Assembly: GCF_040372165.1 (NCBI RefSeq)
Contig: NZ_BAABWG010000001.1
Span: forward strand, 1 to 64,000
Direction: 5' to 3'
From: Hydrogenophaga sp040372165
Lineage (GTDB): Bacteria; Pseudomonadota; Gammaproteobacteria; Burkholderiales; Burkholderiaceae_C
Length of the DNA stretch: 64,000 nt
The first letter of the stretch is position 1, and each line of letters starts with the position of its first letter. This document shows, one piece after another, positions 46,401-54,351 of this stretch. The notes below the pieces were generated by a model that searched no databases, had not been told where the DNA came from, and worked only from the letters and a program-made list of their open reading frames with translations. Made by a program: the position numbers and the translations under genes.

Positions 46401-47003
46401 GGTTTGGACGCGCTGGCCCTGCTGCAGGGCGAAGTGCCAGGCGGGGCTGCGGGGCCCCACGCCATCTTCATGGACCTGGCCATGCCTGGCATCGACGGGT
46501 GGGAGACACTCAAGCGCCTGCGTCAATCGGGCTGGGGCAAAGTGCCGCAAGCGATTGTCTCTGCCAATGCTTTTGACAAGGGGTTGGACAACGAACTGGA
46601 CTTGCCGGCGGAGGATTTTCTGGTCAAACCGGTGCGCCGGCATGATCTTCTGCAGTGGCTGGGGCAACGCTTGGCGTTGAAGTGGGTGGACAAAGCAGAC
46701 TTGCCCCCGCATCGGGATCGGGTTCAGTCTGAGGCCCAAAAGGGGCCGCTCTCTGTGTCAAGGCCAGAGTTGGTTGGCACGGAACTGACGCCGCTTCTGG
46801 AATTGGTGCGCCTGGGCTACTACAAGGGCATCGTGCAGTGGTTCGATGCCTGGTTGCCGGCCCACCCCGGGCAAGACGCTTTTGCCAAAGAGATGAAGGC
46901 GCTGGCACGGGAGTTTCGCTTCGAAGCCATGGAGCGACGCTTGATTCAGCTGGGGGCCAATGGCGACGCTGCCGCGTCAAGTGACTTGGCAGAGTCAGAG
47001 TAA
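43413..47003 (+). CDS. NCS1-type permease fused to a hybrid histidine kinase/receiver, with a Cys-rich linker
   Basis: A ~1196-residue transporter-sensor. About residues 35-520 form a purine/cytosine-type NCS1 permease with some twelve transmembrane helices (ETMEDYALRYTPQRFRQWSE, NTAFGAASFLILEAVGATLL, ITQMGEQADYLRF). A ~45-residue module rich in cysteine follows (about 528-570: CVICERE, CPAYKG, CSLCC, CGDMC), probably metal-binding. Two more transmembrane segments, a coiled coil, HisKA with His in ISHELRTPLNSIL, HATPase_c (ILINLLGNAVKFT, DTGPGMS, GSGLGLTIA) and a receiver with Asp in IFMDLAMPGIDG complete it; a ~120-residue tail ends the protein. The idea that substrate passage or binding sets kinase output follows CbrA-like transporter kinases. 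The start is uncertain (GTG 43413 chosen; TTG 43338 is in frame). A LuxR-type regulator gene follows 13 bases downstream. Confidence 0.85.
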   Translation: METNTPSAVDAGTSGVAANTTSTAPQRIIKVRRDYNSWVASETMEDYALRYTPQRFRQWSEWRVANTAFGAASFLILEAVGATLLVQYGFINAFWAILATGLIIFMAGLPISIYAARYGVDMDLLTRGAGFGYIGSTITSLIYATFTFIFFALEAAVMAYALELALDIPPVWGYLICALVVIPLVTHGVSAISRFQMWSQPLWLTLMVVPFVAVLAMEPEAFEQVVHYAGADGQGGAFQWHLFGAALTVGIALITQMGEQADYLRFTPQPEPGKRWRWWAAVLAGGPGWVVLGVMKMLGGALLAYLAISHMVPVDRAVDPNQMYLAAYEYVFPHYGWAVAVTAAFVVLSQLKINVTNAYAGSLAWSNFFSRLTHSHPGRVVWVVFNTAIAFMLMEMNVFHALGEVLGLYSNIAIAWIMAVVADLVINKPLGWSPQGIEFKRAYLYDINPVGVGAMALASTLSILAYLGILGPASEAFSAVIAMVTALVVSPLLAWLTGGRYYLARRLDKESSSSTGEGAYQRLKLQKCVICEREYEAPDMAHCPAYKGSICSLCCTLDARCGDMCKPHAQLSVQWLSVLRAISPQRLWRHLEAGLAHYLLIMLVMAPVLAAVLGLLYKQQAHRLDQSVAFAADSNLLDAALRTGFVRVYLVLLLITGIVAWWLVLAHRSRQVAQEESNRQTHLLMQEIESHQRTDEALQHARRAAEQANQAKTRYISTISHELRTPLNSILGYAQLLQEDASLPPHRAQAIRVINRGGEHLLSLIEGTLDVARIESGKLALESKPVAFAELVQEMASMFELQAAAKGLRFVFERSDRLPEVVRADEKRLRQILINLLGNAVKFTREGEVRLTVSHAREMAVFEVRDTGPGMSDQELERVFEPFSRGETAASHGTVDVAGGTSGSGLGLTIARMLTDLMGGEMKVSSELGEGTVFTVRLFMPEVHGVEPTMRKKEPDHVGYEGARRTVLVVDNEATDRELLAQWLEPLGFRVLRAHSGLDALALLQGEVPGGAAGPHAIFMDLAMPGIDGWETLKRLRQSGWGKVPQAIVSANAFDKGLDNELDLPAEDFLVKPVRRHDLLQWLGQRLALKWVDKADLPPHRDRVQSEAQKGPLSVSRPELVGTELTPLLELVRLGYYKGIVQWFDAWLPAHPGQDAFAKEMKALAREFRFEAMERRLIQLGANGDAAASSDLAESE

Positions 47004-47016
47004 AGTCGGGGCCACC

Positions 47017-48051
47017 ATGTCCGCCACAGACGCTTCCTCATCTGCTTTTTCTGACCTCCCTGAGAGCATCGTTCCGTTGCCATTGCACCGGGACGACGGC
47101 CTTGTTGTGCTGTTGGTGGACGACATGCCGGACAACATTGCGCCGCTTCACGATGCACTGGACGAGGCCGGTTACACGGTGCTGGTGGCGCTGGATGGCG
47201 CGTCAGCCATCAAACGTGCCCAGCAGGCATTGCCCGATGTGGTGCTGCTCGACGCCATGATGCCGGGGATGGACGGTTTTGAGGTGGCGCGTCGGCTCAA
47301 GGCCGATGAGCGCACCCGGCATGTGCCCATCATTTTCATGACAGGGTTGACCGAGACCGAGCACCTGGTGACGGCGCTGGATGCGGGCGGATCAGACTAT
47401 GTGACCAAGCCTGTCAAGCCGCGTGAAGTGATGGCGCGCATGGGTGTTCACTTGCGCACGGCGCGCCAGGCGCAGGCGGTCGAGGCTGAGCAAAGCCAGA
47501 CCCGCAATGCGCTCGATGCATTCGGGTACGCCAGTATCACGGTCCGCGTCAGCGATGGCCGGCTGTTGTGGCAAACCTCTCTGGCGCGTGAGTTGCTGGT
47601 CCGATACGGTGGGCCGGATGTGCCGCAGGCGTTTGTGCCGGAAGAGGTGCTGGCCTGGTTGCAGCGCTGTGAGCGCCAGGCCCAAGAAGAAACGGTCGAT
47701 TTGCCGCGTCTTGTTCTTCGGCATGGCTCGGGCGAACTCAGTTTGACGGTTCACCGTCAGATAGGCGACGAAGAGGACGCCCGTGACTGGCTGGTGGTGA
47801 TGCAGGAAAGCTCCGAACAGGGCGCCACCGACGCGCTGGCCGAGACCTTCGGCCTGACTGCGCGCGAAGCCGAGGTGCTTTACTGGGTGGTCAAGGGCAA
47901 GACCAACCGGGACATTGGCGACATCCTTGGCTCCAGCGCCGGCACAGTGAAGAAACAGCTGGAAAAGGTGTTCGCCAAGATGGGGGCGGACACGCGCACC
48001 TCGGCGGCGCGCATGGCCATGAGTCGGGTCGGCGTGCTCAACCAGCGCTGA
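47017..48051 (+). CDS. Response regulator with receiver and LuxR-type DNA-binding domain
   Basis: A 344-residue regulator. The receiver has Asp35/Asp36, phospho-acceptor Asp79 in VVLLDAMMPGMDG, Thr109 and Lys131, all intact. A middle PAS-like region (about 160-260) links it to a C-terminal LuxR helix-turn-helix (FGLTAREAEVLYWVVKGKTNRD through GTVKKQLEKVFAKMGA). It begins 13 bases after the hybrid permease-kinase and is its probable partner. The nearby urt and ure genes are plausible targets. ATG 47017 is preferred to the frame extension into the kinase gene. Its 3' end overlaps the convergent VOC gene by 14 bases. Confidence 0.9.
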   Translation: MSATDASSSAFSDLPESIVPLPLHRDDGLVVLLVDDMPDNIAPLHDALDEAGYTVLVALDGASAIKRAQQALPDVVLLDAMMPGMDGFEVARRLKADERTRHVPIIFMTGLTETEHLVTALDAGGSDYVTKPVKPREVMARMGVHLRTARQAQAVEAEQSQTRNALDAFGYASITVRVSDGRLLWQTSLARELLVRYGGPDVPQAFVPEEVLAWLQRCERQAQEETVDLPRLVLRHGSGELSLTVHRQIGDEEDARDWLVVMQESSEQGATDALAETFGLTAREAEVLYWVVKGKTNRDIGDILGSSAGTVKKQLEKVFAKMGADTRTSAARMAMSRVGVLNQR

Positions 48052-48448
48052 GACCCAGCAGTTCCACCCAGTTGCCATCCGGGTCGGCCACAATGCCGAT
48101 GCGAACGCCTGGCGCAATTTCGCGCTCCTTCACCACGATCCTGGCTCCCGCCGCTTCGCAAGCGGTCAGGGCTTCGCTGAGGTTGCCGACCGTGATCGTC
48201 CAGTATCGGTAGCCCGTCGCGCCACCGATGCCGCCGGGTGCCGCTTGAGCTTTGGTTTCAGGCAGAACCACCAGCTTGATCATGGTGTCACCGCACATCA
48301 TTCGGTGCATCGTGCCGTTGCCACCGGGCATGGGGTTGTGGCCGGCATAGGAAAGTCCGAGGGTGTCCCGGTAGAAGGCGAGCATCGGGTCGCCGTTGGT
48401 GGTCACGATGCCCAGATCAATGGCGCTTTTGGTGATGTGCAGGCTCAT
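48038..48448 (-). CDS. VOC-family (glyoxalase/dioxygenase-fold) protein
   Basis: A 136-residue protein with two betaalphabetabetabeta units: IDLGIVTTNGDPMLAFYRDTLGLS at the start and GARIVVKEREIAPGVRIGIVADPDGNWVELLG at the end, as in glyoxalase I/bleomycin-resistance proteins. The final Glu (WVEL) and an N-terminal acidic/His candidate could bind a metal. ATG 48448 has AGAGGAG at a proper distance. Substrate unknown; it is divergent from urtA. Confidence 0.85.
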   Translation of the reverse strand: MSLHITKSAIDLGIVTTNGDPMLAFYRDTLGLSYAGHNPMPGGNGTMHRMMCGDTMIKLVVLPETKAQAAPGGIGGATGYRYWTITVGNLSEALTACEAAGARIVVKEREIAPGVRIGIVADPDGNWVELLGLSAG

Positions 48449-48752
48449 GTTGTCTCCTCTGGTGGTTTCGAGCGGCGGGAGGCCAAAGGGTGGCGACCAC
48501 CCGCCTCTGCCTCTGTTTGGTCCTGAGCATCCTAGTTCGCTTGCTCGTCCCGCGATGGCGCATTGGTGACCGGCGTTGCCGATTCGACCCCAAGCCGAAC
48601 TCCATACCCCGGGCATACCCCACATGGCGTATTTCCGGATCGAGTCCTGATCCTTAACCTACGTAGCAACTGATCCGTCAGTCGTTCTCAACAGGTTTCT
48701 CTCTTCTCAATTTCCTCCACTTCCACTCACTGATCTACCGGAGTACTTACCC
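48449..48752. other. Divergent regulatory region between the VOC gene and urtA
   Basis: No gene is supported in these 304 bases. It must hold the urtA promoter. A TACGTA palindrome extended to CTACGTAG lies at 48659-48666, within a CTGATCC direct-repeat pair, and CCGGAG before ATG 48753 is the ribosome-binding site. No good -24/-12 element was found on the plus strand. Confidence 0.55.
48659..48666. promoter_or_regulatory. TACGTA palindrome upstream of urtA, possible LuxR-type regulator site
   Basis: An eight-base perfect palindrome about 87 bases before the urtA start, flanked by CTGATCC on both sides. A LuxR-type response regulator is encoded beside it. The assignment is inference from position and symmetry. 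Confidence 0.35.
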
Positions 48753-50024
48753 ATGAATCTGACCCGTCGCCGCATGGCACAGTCCCTTTCCGCTGTCGCA
48801 CTGGGCGTGGCCGCCCTTGGCCTGAACCCAGCATTGGCTGCCGATACCATCAAGGTTGGCGTCCTGCACTCGCTCTCGGGCACCATGGCCATTTCGGAGA
48901 CCGTCCTCAAGGACGTGGCCCTGATGACCATCGACGAGATCAATGCCAAGGGCGGCGTGATGGGCAAGAAGCTCGAGCCTGTGGTGGTGGACCCCGCTTC
49001 CAACTGGCCGCTGTTTGCCGAGAAGGCCAAGCAGTTGATCGACCAGGACAAGGTGGCCGTGGTGTTCGGCTGCTGGACCTCTGTTTCGCGCAAGTCGGTC
49101 CTGCCCGTCTTTGAAGAGAAGAACTCCCTGTTGTTCTACCCCGTGCAGTACGAGGGTGAAGAGCTGTCCAAGAACGTGTTCTACACCGGTGCCGCACCCA
49201 ACCAGCAGGCCATTCCTGCGGTTGAGTACCTGATGAGCAAGGACGGCGGTTCTGCCAAGCGCTTCGTGCTGCTGGGCACCGACTATGTCTACCCTCGCAC
49301 GACCAACAAGATCCTCCGCGCCTTCCTGCACAGCAAGGGCATCAAGGACGAGGACATCATGGAGGAGTACACCCCCTTCGGTCACAGCGACTACCAGTCC
49401 ATCATCGGCAAGATCAAGAAGTTTGCGTCCGAAGGCAAGAAGACAGCCGTGGTGTCCACCATCAACGGTGACTCCAACGTGCCTTTCTATAAAGAACTGG
49501 GCAACCAGGGCCTGAAGGCTACTGACGTGCCAGTGGTCGCCTTCTCAGTGGGTGAGGAAGAGCTGCGCGGTGTGGACACCAAGCCTCTGGTTGGTCACCT
49601 GGCTGCATGGAACTACTTCATGTCCGTCAAGAACCCGACCAACGCGGCGTTCGTGAAGAAGTGGAGCGACTACGCCAAGGCCAAGGGTATCCCCGGCCAC
49701 AAGGACAAGCCACTGACCAACGACCCGATGGAAGCCACCTACATCGGCATCAACATGTGGGCGCAAGCGGTCGAGAAGGCCAAGAGCACCGAGACCGACA
49801 AGGTGATTGAAGCCATGGCTGGCCAGACCTTCAAGGCCCCAGGCGGCTTCATGTCCACCATGGACAAGGAAAACCACCACCTGCACAAGCCAGTGTTCAT
49901 TGGCGAAGTCAAGGCTGACGGCCAGTTCAACGTGGTGTGGAAGACCCCAGGCCCTGTGGTGGCGGATCCATGGAGCGACTACATCGCTGAGAACAAGGGC
50001 AAGAAGAACGTGCCTGCGAAGTAA
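48753..50024 (+). CDS. urtA: Urea ABC transporter substrate-binding protein
   Basis: Periplasmic receptor for urea of the branched-chain amino-acid/amide (HAAT) family. A twin-Arg-like signal peptide (LTRRRMAQSLS) with cleavage after NPALA precedes DTIKVGVLHSLSGTMAISET. VFGCWTSVSRKSVLPVFEE and YPVQYEGEELSKNVFYTGAAPNQQ are typical of UrtA. 423 residues. First gene of the urt operon; a strong terminator follows before urtB, so urtA is probably made in excess over the membrane parts. Confidence 0.95.
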   Translation: MNLTRRRMAQSLSAVALGVAALGLNPALAADTIKVGVLHSLSGTMAISETVLKDVALMTIDEINAKGGVMGKKLEPVVVDPASNWPLFAEKAKQLIDQDKVAVVFGCWTSVSRKSVLPVFEEKNSLLFYPVQYEGEELSKNVFYTGAAPNQQAIPAVEYLMSKDGGSAKRFVLLGTDYVYPRTTNKILRAFLHSKGIKDEDIMEEYTPFGHSDYQSIIGKIKKFASEGKKTAVVSTINGDSNVPFYKELGNQGLKATDVPVVAFSVGEEELRGVDTKPLVGHLAAWNYFMSVKNPTNAAFVKKWSDYAKAKGIPGHKDKPLTNDPMEATYIGINMWAQAVEKAKSTETDKVIEAMAGQTFKAPGGFMSTMDKENHHLHKPVFIGEVKADGQFNVVWKTPGPVVADPWSDYIAENKGKKNVPAK

Positions 50025-50055
50025 TCGCAGACGCATCGAAAGCTTCTGACAGGGA

Positions 50056-50088
50056 AGAGGTGTTTGTCGCTGCGCAGCAGACACCTCT
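50056..50088 (+). other. Intergenic hairpin between urtA and urtB
   Basis: AGAGGTGT pairs with ACACCTCT around a GCTGCGCAGC inner palindrome. It lacks a T run and probably stabilises the urtA transcript end, acting together with the terminator just downstream. Confidence 0.6.
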
Positions 50089-50103
50089 GATCAAGAAGCC
50101 CTG

Positions 50104-50136
50104 GCGGGGTGGCGCAATGTGCCACTCCGCTTTTTT
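50104..50136 (+). terminator. Terminator or attenuator between urtA and urtB
   Basis: A ten-base stem GCGGGGTGGC / GCCACTCCGC (one G-T pair) with a short loop is followed by six T. It should stop most transcripts after urtA, and only readthrough would reach urtB, unless urtB has its own promoter. Confidence 0.85.
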
Positions 50137-50162
50137 GGTTTGAATGACGAAACGAATTCGAC

Positions 50163-51782
50163 ATGCGATTGCTCGGACCTTTGGCGCACGGATGGCGCCG
50201 GCTGACGCTGCTGCTGGCAGCTGCCCTGTTGTTCAGTACCAGCGCCCATGCGCTGGAGCAGGCTGATGCTCAGGTGCTGGCCAACGGCACCAACGATGAA
50301 CGCATCCCGGTGCTCAATCGGCTGGCTACCAGCGGTGATGAACGCGCCGAGAAGCTGATTCGCGCCATGGCCGAGGAGGCTGTGTTCACTCAGGGCGAGC
50401 GCGTGCTCATCTGGCAGGGGGAAGACGCGCAGGACGCGGTGACGGGTGAAACCATGCCGCCGGCCGATGACATGTCGAGCATCATGATCAACAACCGCAT
50501 GCGCGGCGCCTTGCAGACAGCGCTGGCAGGCCTGGACCTGAGCGCTGCCGACCCGGCCCGGCGCGTGGAGGCGGCTTCCCGCATTCGCAGCAGCGCCTTT
50601 GATGACCCCGATCCGGAGCAATTGCCCTTGATCGAAGCAGCGTTGGCCAGGAATGACCTTCAAGGCGAGGTGCGTGATCTGTTGGTGCTTGCGCAAGCTG
50701 CCATCCTGCTGGGCGATGAAGATGTGGCCAAACGCCTGGCCGCTGCAGAAAAGCTGGGTGATGCGCGCCAGCCAGTGGTCAAACCACTGCTGGAGCGGCG
50801 CCTGGAGCAGGAATCGGACGACGGGGTGAAGGCGGCATTGAAGTCTTCCATCGCGTCCGTTGAACGTTCGTTGGCGTTGTCCAGCGCGCTGGCCCAAGTC
50901 TTCAGCGGGGTGAGCCTGGGCTCGATCCTGCTGCTGGCCGCTCTGGGGCTGGCCATCACCTATGGATTGATGGGCGTGATCAACATGGCCCACGGCGAGC
51001 TCATCATGATCGGCGCCTATGCCACCTGGCTGGTGCAGAGCTTCTTCCGTGCGAGCCTGCCCGAGTATTTCGATTGGTACCTGGTGGCCGCTATCCCGGC
51101 GGCTTTCATGGCTTCGGCAATGGTTGGCGCCATCATGGAGCGCAGCGTGATCCGCTTTCTGTATGGCCGGCCGCTGGAGACCTTGCTGGCCACCTGGGGT
51201 ATCAGCCTGGTGCTGATGCAACTGGTGCGCAGCTTGTTTGGGGCGCAAAACGTGGGCGTGGAGAACCCCTCGTGGATGAGCGGCAACATCACGCTGCTGG
51301 GCAACCTGACGCTGCCCTGGAACCGCATTCTCATCATTGCGTTTGCCCTCATGGTGCTGGTAGGCGTGACGCTGCTGATCAGCCGCACACGCCTGGGCCT
51401 GTTTGTTCGCGGTGTGACGCAAAACCGCCCGATCGCTGCCTGCATGGGCGTGAACACGGCGCGCATCGATACCTACGCATTCGCACTGGGCTCCGGTATT
51501 GCAGGCCTGGCGGGCTGCGCTTTGAGCCAGGTGGGCAACGTGGGGCCTGACCTGGGCCAGGGCTACATCGTGGATTCGTTCATGGTGGTGGTGCTCGGCG
51601 GTGTGGGGCAGCTCGCCGGCACCGTGTACGCCGCACTGGGGCTGGGCTTGCTGTCCAAGTTCCTGGAGGGGTGGTCGGGTGCAGTGCTCGCCAAGATTGC
51701 TGTTCTGGTCTTCATCATCGTGTTCATCCAGAAGCGTCCTCAAGGCATCTTCGCACTCAAGGGAAGGAGCGCCGAAGCATGA
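50163..51782 (+). CDS. urtB: Urea ABC transporter permease UrtB
   Basis: First permease of the urea transporter (LivH type). It has a signal peptide and an N-terminal periplasmic region of about 245 residues that is special to UrtB, then the permease core with SGVSLGSILLLAALGLAITYGLMGVIN (seen in part), MAHGELIMIGAY, and MGVNTARIDTYAFALGSGIAGLAGCAL. 539 residues. Its stop overlaps urtC (ATGA). Confidence 0.94.
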   Translation: MRLLGPLAHGWRRLTLLLAAALLFSTSAHALEQADAQVLANGTNDERIPVLNRLATSGDERAEKLIRAMAEEAVFTQGERVLIWQGEDAQDAVTGETMPPADDMSSIMINNRMRGALQTALAGLDLSAADPARRVEAASRIRSSAFDDPDPEQLPLIEAALARNDLQGEVRDLLVLAQAAILLGDEDVAKRLAAAEKLGDARQPVVKPLLERRLEQESDDGVKAALKSSIASVERSLALSSALAQVFSGVSLGSILLLAALGLAITYGLMGVINMAHGELIMIGAYATWLVQSFFRASLPEYFDWYLVAAIPAAFMASAMVGAIMERSVIRFLYGRPLETLLATWGISLVLMQLVRSLFGAQNVGVENPSWMSGNITLLGNLTLPWNRILIIAFALMVLVGVTLLISRTRLGLFVRGVTQNRPIAACMGVNTARIDTYAFALGSGIAGLAGCALSQVGNVGPDLGQGYIVDSFMVVVLGGVGQLAGTVYAALGLGLLSKFLEGWSGAVLAKIAVLVFIIVFIQKRPQGIFALKGRSAEA

Positions 51783-52996
51783 CGACGTCCTCTAGTCCTT
51801 CTTCCATGAACCCTTCATCCACTGCTGTGTCCATGCCTTCACTGCCTGCACAAGGGCCATTGCTCACGCGCAAAGGCTGGAGCGCCTTCATCATTGCTTT
51901 GCTGGTGGTGTGTGCTGTAGCACCCGTGCTCAATCTGATGGTGCCGCCAGAGAGCTCTCTACACCTCAGCGAGTACATGGTCGGCTTGCTGGGCAAGATC
52001 ATGTGCTACGCCATCTGTGCATTGGCCATGGACCTGATCTGGGGCTACACCGGCATTCTGAGCCTTGGTCATGGCCTGTTCTTTGCGCTCGGCGGCTATG
52101 CCATGGGCATGTACCTGATGCGCCAGATCGGCCGCGATGGTCAATACCAGAGCGACTTGCCTGACTTCATGGTGTTTCTCGACTGGAAAGAGCTGCCCTG
52201 GCACTGGGCACTGTCCGACAGCTTCATCGCGACGCTGTTCCTCATTGTTCTGGTGCCCGGCATTGTGGCCTTCATCTTTGGCTACTTCGCGTTCCGCTCG
52301 CGCATCAAGGGCGTGTATTTCTCCATCATCACCCAGGCGCTGACTTACGCTGCGCTGCTGCTGTTCTTCCGCAATGAAACCGGCTTTGGCGGCAACAACG
52401 GATTCACCGATTTCAAGCGCATTCTGGACATTCCACTGGCCACGCCCACCATGCGAATGACACTGTTCGTGCTGACGGGCCTGACGCTGCTGGGTTTCTT
52501 CCTGTGGGCGCGCTGGCTGGTGACGAGCAAGTTCGGTCGCGTGTTGCAGGCCGTGCGTGATGCTGAGAGCCGCGTCATGTTTTGTGGCTACAACCCATTG
52601 CCGTACAAGCTGACCATCTGGACCATCTCGGCGGTGATGTGCGGTGTGGCTGGCGCTTTGTACGTGCCGCAGGTGGGCATCATCAACCCAAGTGAAATGA
52701 CGCCTGCCAACAGCATCGAGATCGCCATCTGGGCGGCGGTGGGTGGCCGCGCCACGCTGATCGGCCCCATCGTTGGCGCCTTCATCGTCAACGGTGCCAA
52801 GAGCTGGCTCACGGTGGCCTTTCCCGAGTTCTGGCTGTACTTCCTGGGCGGTTTGTTCATCGTGGTGACGCTGTTCCTGCCCAACGGTGTGGTGGGTTTG
52901 TTGCGTGGAAGGAAGAAGGACGAGCCCGTGGGCGATCTGGAGTCGGTGCCTCCCGCATCGTCTTCGGCAGAAGAGCAACAAGGAGTGCAGGCATGA
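51779..52996 (+). CDS. urtC: Urea ABC transporter permease UrtC
   Basis: Second permease (LivM type). YAICALAMDLIWGYTGILSLGHGLFFALGGYAMGM is a hallmark (shortened where quoted), followed by FRSRIKGVYFSIITQALTY and NNGFTDFKRILD. ATG 51779 overlaps the urtB stop, giving 405 residues with a Ser/Thr-rich start. Its stop overlaps urtD by four bases. Confidence 0.94.
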   Translation: MTTSSSPSSMNPSSTAVSMPSLPAQGPLLTRKGWSAFIIALLVVCAVAPVLNLMVPPESSLHLSEYMVGLLGKIMCYAICALAMDLIWGYTGILSLGHGLFFALGGYAMGMYLMRQIGRDGQYQSDLPDFMVFLDWKELPWHWALSDSFIATLFLIVLVPGIVAFIFGYFAFRSRIKGVYFSIITQALTYAALLLFFRNETGFGGNNGFTDFKRILDIPLATPTMRMTLFVLTGLTLLGFFLWARWLVTSKFGRVLQAVRDAESRVMFCGYNPLPYKLTIWTISAVMCGVAGALYVPQVGIINPSEMTPANSIEIAIWAAVGGRATLIGPIVGAFIVNGAKSWLTVAFPEFWLYFLGGLFIVVTLFLPNGVVGLLRGRKKDEPVGDLESVPPASSSAEEQQGVQA

Positions 52997-53868
52997 CACC
53001 AGACCTGATGGAAGCGGGTGCCGAGCGCCTCGAAAAATCCAAGGTGGGAAGCAGTCCGGGTTTGACGGAATCTGGCGGACGCAACGCTGGCTATGGCCGA
53101 GTGTTGACACCGGGAGAGGTCGACACGACACACGGCCGGATTTTGTACCTGGAAGATGTGAATGTGGCCTTCGATGGTTTCAAGGCCATCAACCACCTTT
53201 CGCTCGATATCGCACCAGGTGAGCTCAGGTGCATCATCGGTCCCAACGGTGCGGGTAAGACCACGATGATGGACATCATCACTGGCAAGACCAAACCGGA
53301 CAGTGGACAGGTGTTCTTCGGCTCCACGATCGATTTGCTGCGCTATCGCGAAGCCGAGATCGCCGCCATGGGCATCGGCCGCAAGTTCCAGAAGCCGACG
53401 GTGTTCGAGCAGCTATCGGTGTTCGAGAACCTGGAGCTGGCACTGGCCACGGACAAGGGTGTGCGTCGTTCGATGAACTTCAAGCTCGACAGCACCCAGC
53501 AAGACCGCTTGCTGGAGGTGCTGACGACCATTCACCTCTCGGGAAGCGCTTCTCGCATGGCTGGCTACCTCAGCCATGGTCAAAAGCAGTGGCTGGAAAT
53601 CGGCATGCTGCTGATGCAAGACCCGAAGCTGTTGTTGCTCGACGAGCCGGTGGCGGGCATGACCGACGAAGAAACAGAGCGCACGGCGCAGTTGTTCCTG
53701 TCGCTCAAAGGCAAGCACTCCCTCATGGTGGTGGAGCACGACATGAGCTTTATCCGCACCATCAGCGAGAAGGTGACCGTGTTGTGCGATGGCTCGGTTC
53801 TGGCCGAAGGCACGATTGATGAGGTACAGGCGGATGAGAGAGTGATTGAGGTGTATCTTGGTCGCTGA
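52993..53868 (+). CDS. urtD: Urea ABC transporter ATPase UrtD
   Basis: LivG-type ATPase. Walker A GPNGAGKTTMMDIITG, the signature LSHGQKQWLEIGML (LSHGQ in place of LSGGQ, usual for UrtD), and Walker B LLLLDEPVAGMTDEE are intact. An N-terminal extension of about 45 residues precedes the ATPase core. 291 residues. Followed by a terminator-like hairpin and a 600-base repeat region before urtE. Confidence 0.94.
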   Translation: MTPDLMEAGAERLEKSKVGSSPGLTESGGRNAGYGRVLTPGEVDTTHGRILYLEDVNVAFDGFKAINHLSLDIAPGELRCIIGPNGAGKTTMMDIITGKTKPDSGQVFFGSTIDLLRYREAEIAAMGIGRKFQKPTVFEQLSVFENLELALATDKGVRRSMNFKLDSTQQDRLLEVLTTIHLSGSASRMAGYLSHGQKQWLEIGMLLMQDPKLLLLDEPVAGMTDEETERTAQLFLSLKGKHSLMVVEHDMSFIRTISEKVTVLCDGSVLAEGTIDEVQADERVIEVYLGR

Positions 53869-53871
53869 CAT

Positions 53872-53905
53872 CGGCTTTTCCTCTCGGGCGAGAGGCGGCT
53901 TTTTC
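53872..53905 (+). terminator. Hairpin with T run after urtD
   Basis: CCTCTC pairs with GAGAGG over GGGC, followed shortly by CTTTTT. It may end the urtABCD transcript. Confidence 0.5.
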
Positions 53906-53919
53906 GGCCTGCTGGCCGA

Positions 53920-54351
53920 CCTTCTTTTCTTTGCGTCGCCAAAGAAAAGAAGGCAAAAGAAAGGCGAGCCGAATGCGCTGTCCCTGCGCTGCGCTACGGG
54001 CACACTCCGTTGCTCGGCCAGGGCGGGGGCTGCGCAAACTCGGCTGACGCCTCAAACATGCACAGCCCTTTTCCGCCCAGTCCTGCGCTACTCGCCAGCG
54101 CATCACGGCGATGGGCGACCTTTTTCCTGTGTGGCCTCATTGGGCGTGAGAGGTGGATGCCTGCGTTCTTGCCGTTTGGCCGGGCTGAGCAGCGCAGGGG
54201 CGCCCGGACAAGGGGCGTGCATGTTTGAGGCGATAGCCGAGTTTGCGCGCACCCCGGGCGAACCGAGCAGCGCAAGGTACCGTGAAGCGGCCCGGTCGTC
54301 GGCTCGCCTTTCTTTTGGGTACTTTTCTTTGGCGAAGCAAAGAAAAGTACC
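53920..54351. repeat. Large imperfect palindrome (~430 bp) inserted between urtD and urtE
   Basis: The ends are mirror copies. Left: a 14-base perfect hairpin CCTTCTTTTCTTTG / CAAAGAAAAGAAGG (53920-53953), then CAAAAGAAAGGCGAGCCGA (53954-53972). Right: the exact reverse complement of that 19-mer (54299-54317), then a 14-base perfect hairpin GGTACTTTTCTTTG / CAAAGAAAAGTACC (54318-54351). Inside, 54032-54063 and 54217-54248 are complementary at 30 of 32 positions. The arms span about 180 bases each. No reading frame with a recognisable domain is present. It looks like a non-coding, MITE-like dispersed element. Confidence 0.85.

Noticed and set aside
48565..48581. TGGTGACCGGCGTTGC-like sigma-54 candidate upstream of urtA
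   Set aside because: Spacing between GG and GC is one base too long and the -24 box is poor.
50091..51743. 550-residue open frame antisense to urtB
   Set aside because: urtB is complete with signal peptide and permease motifs; the antisense frame is His/Gln-rich shadow sequence.
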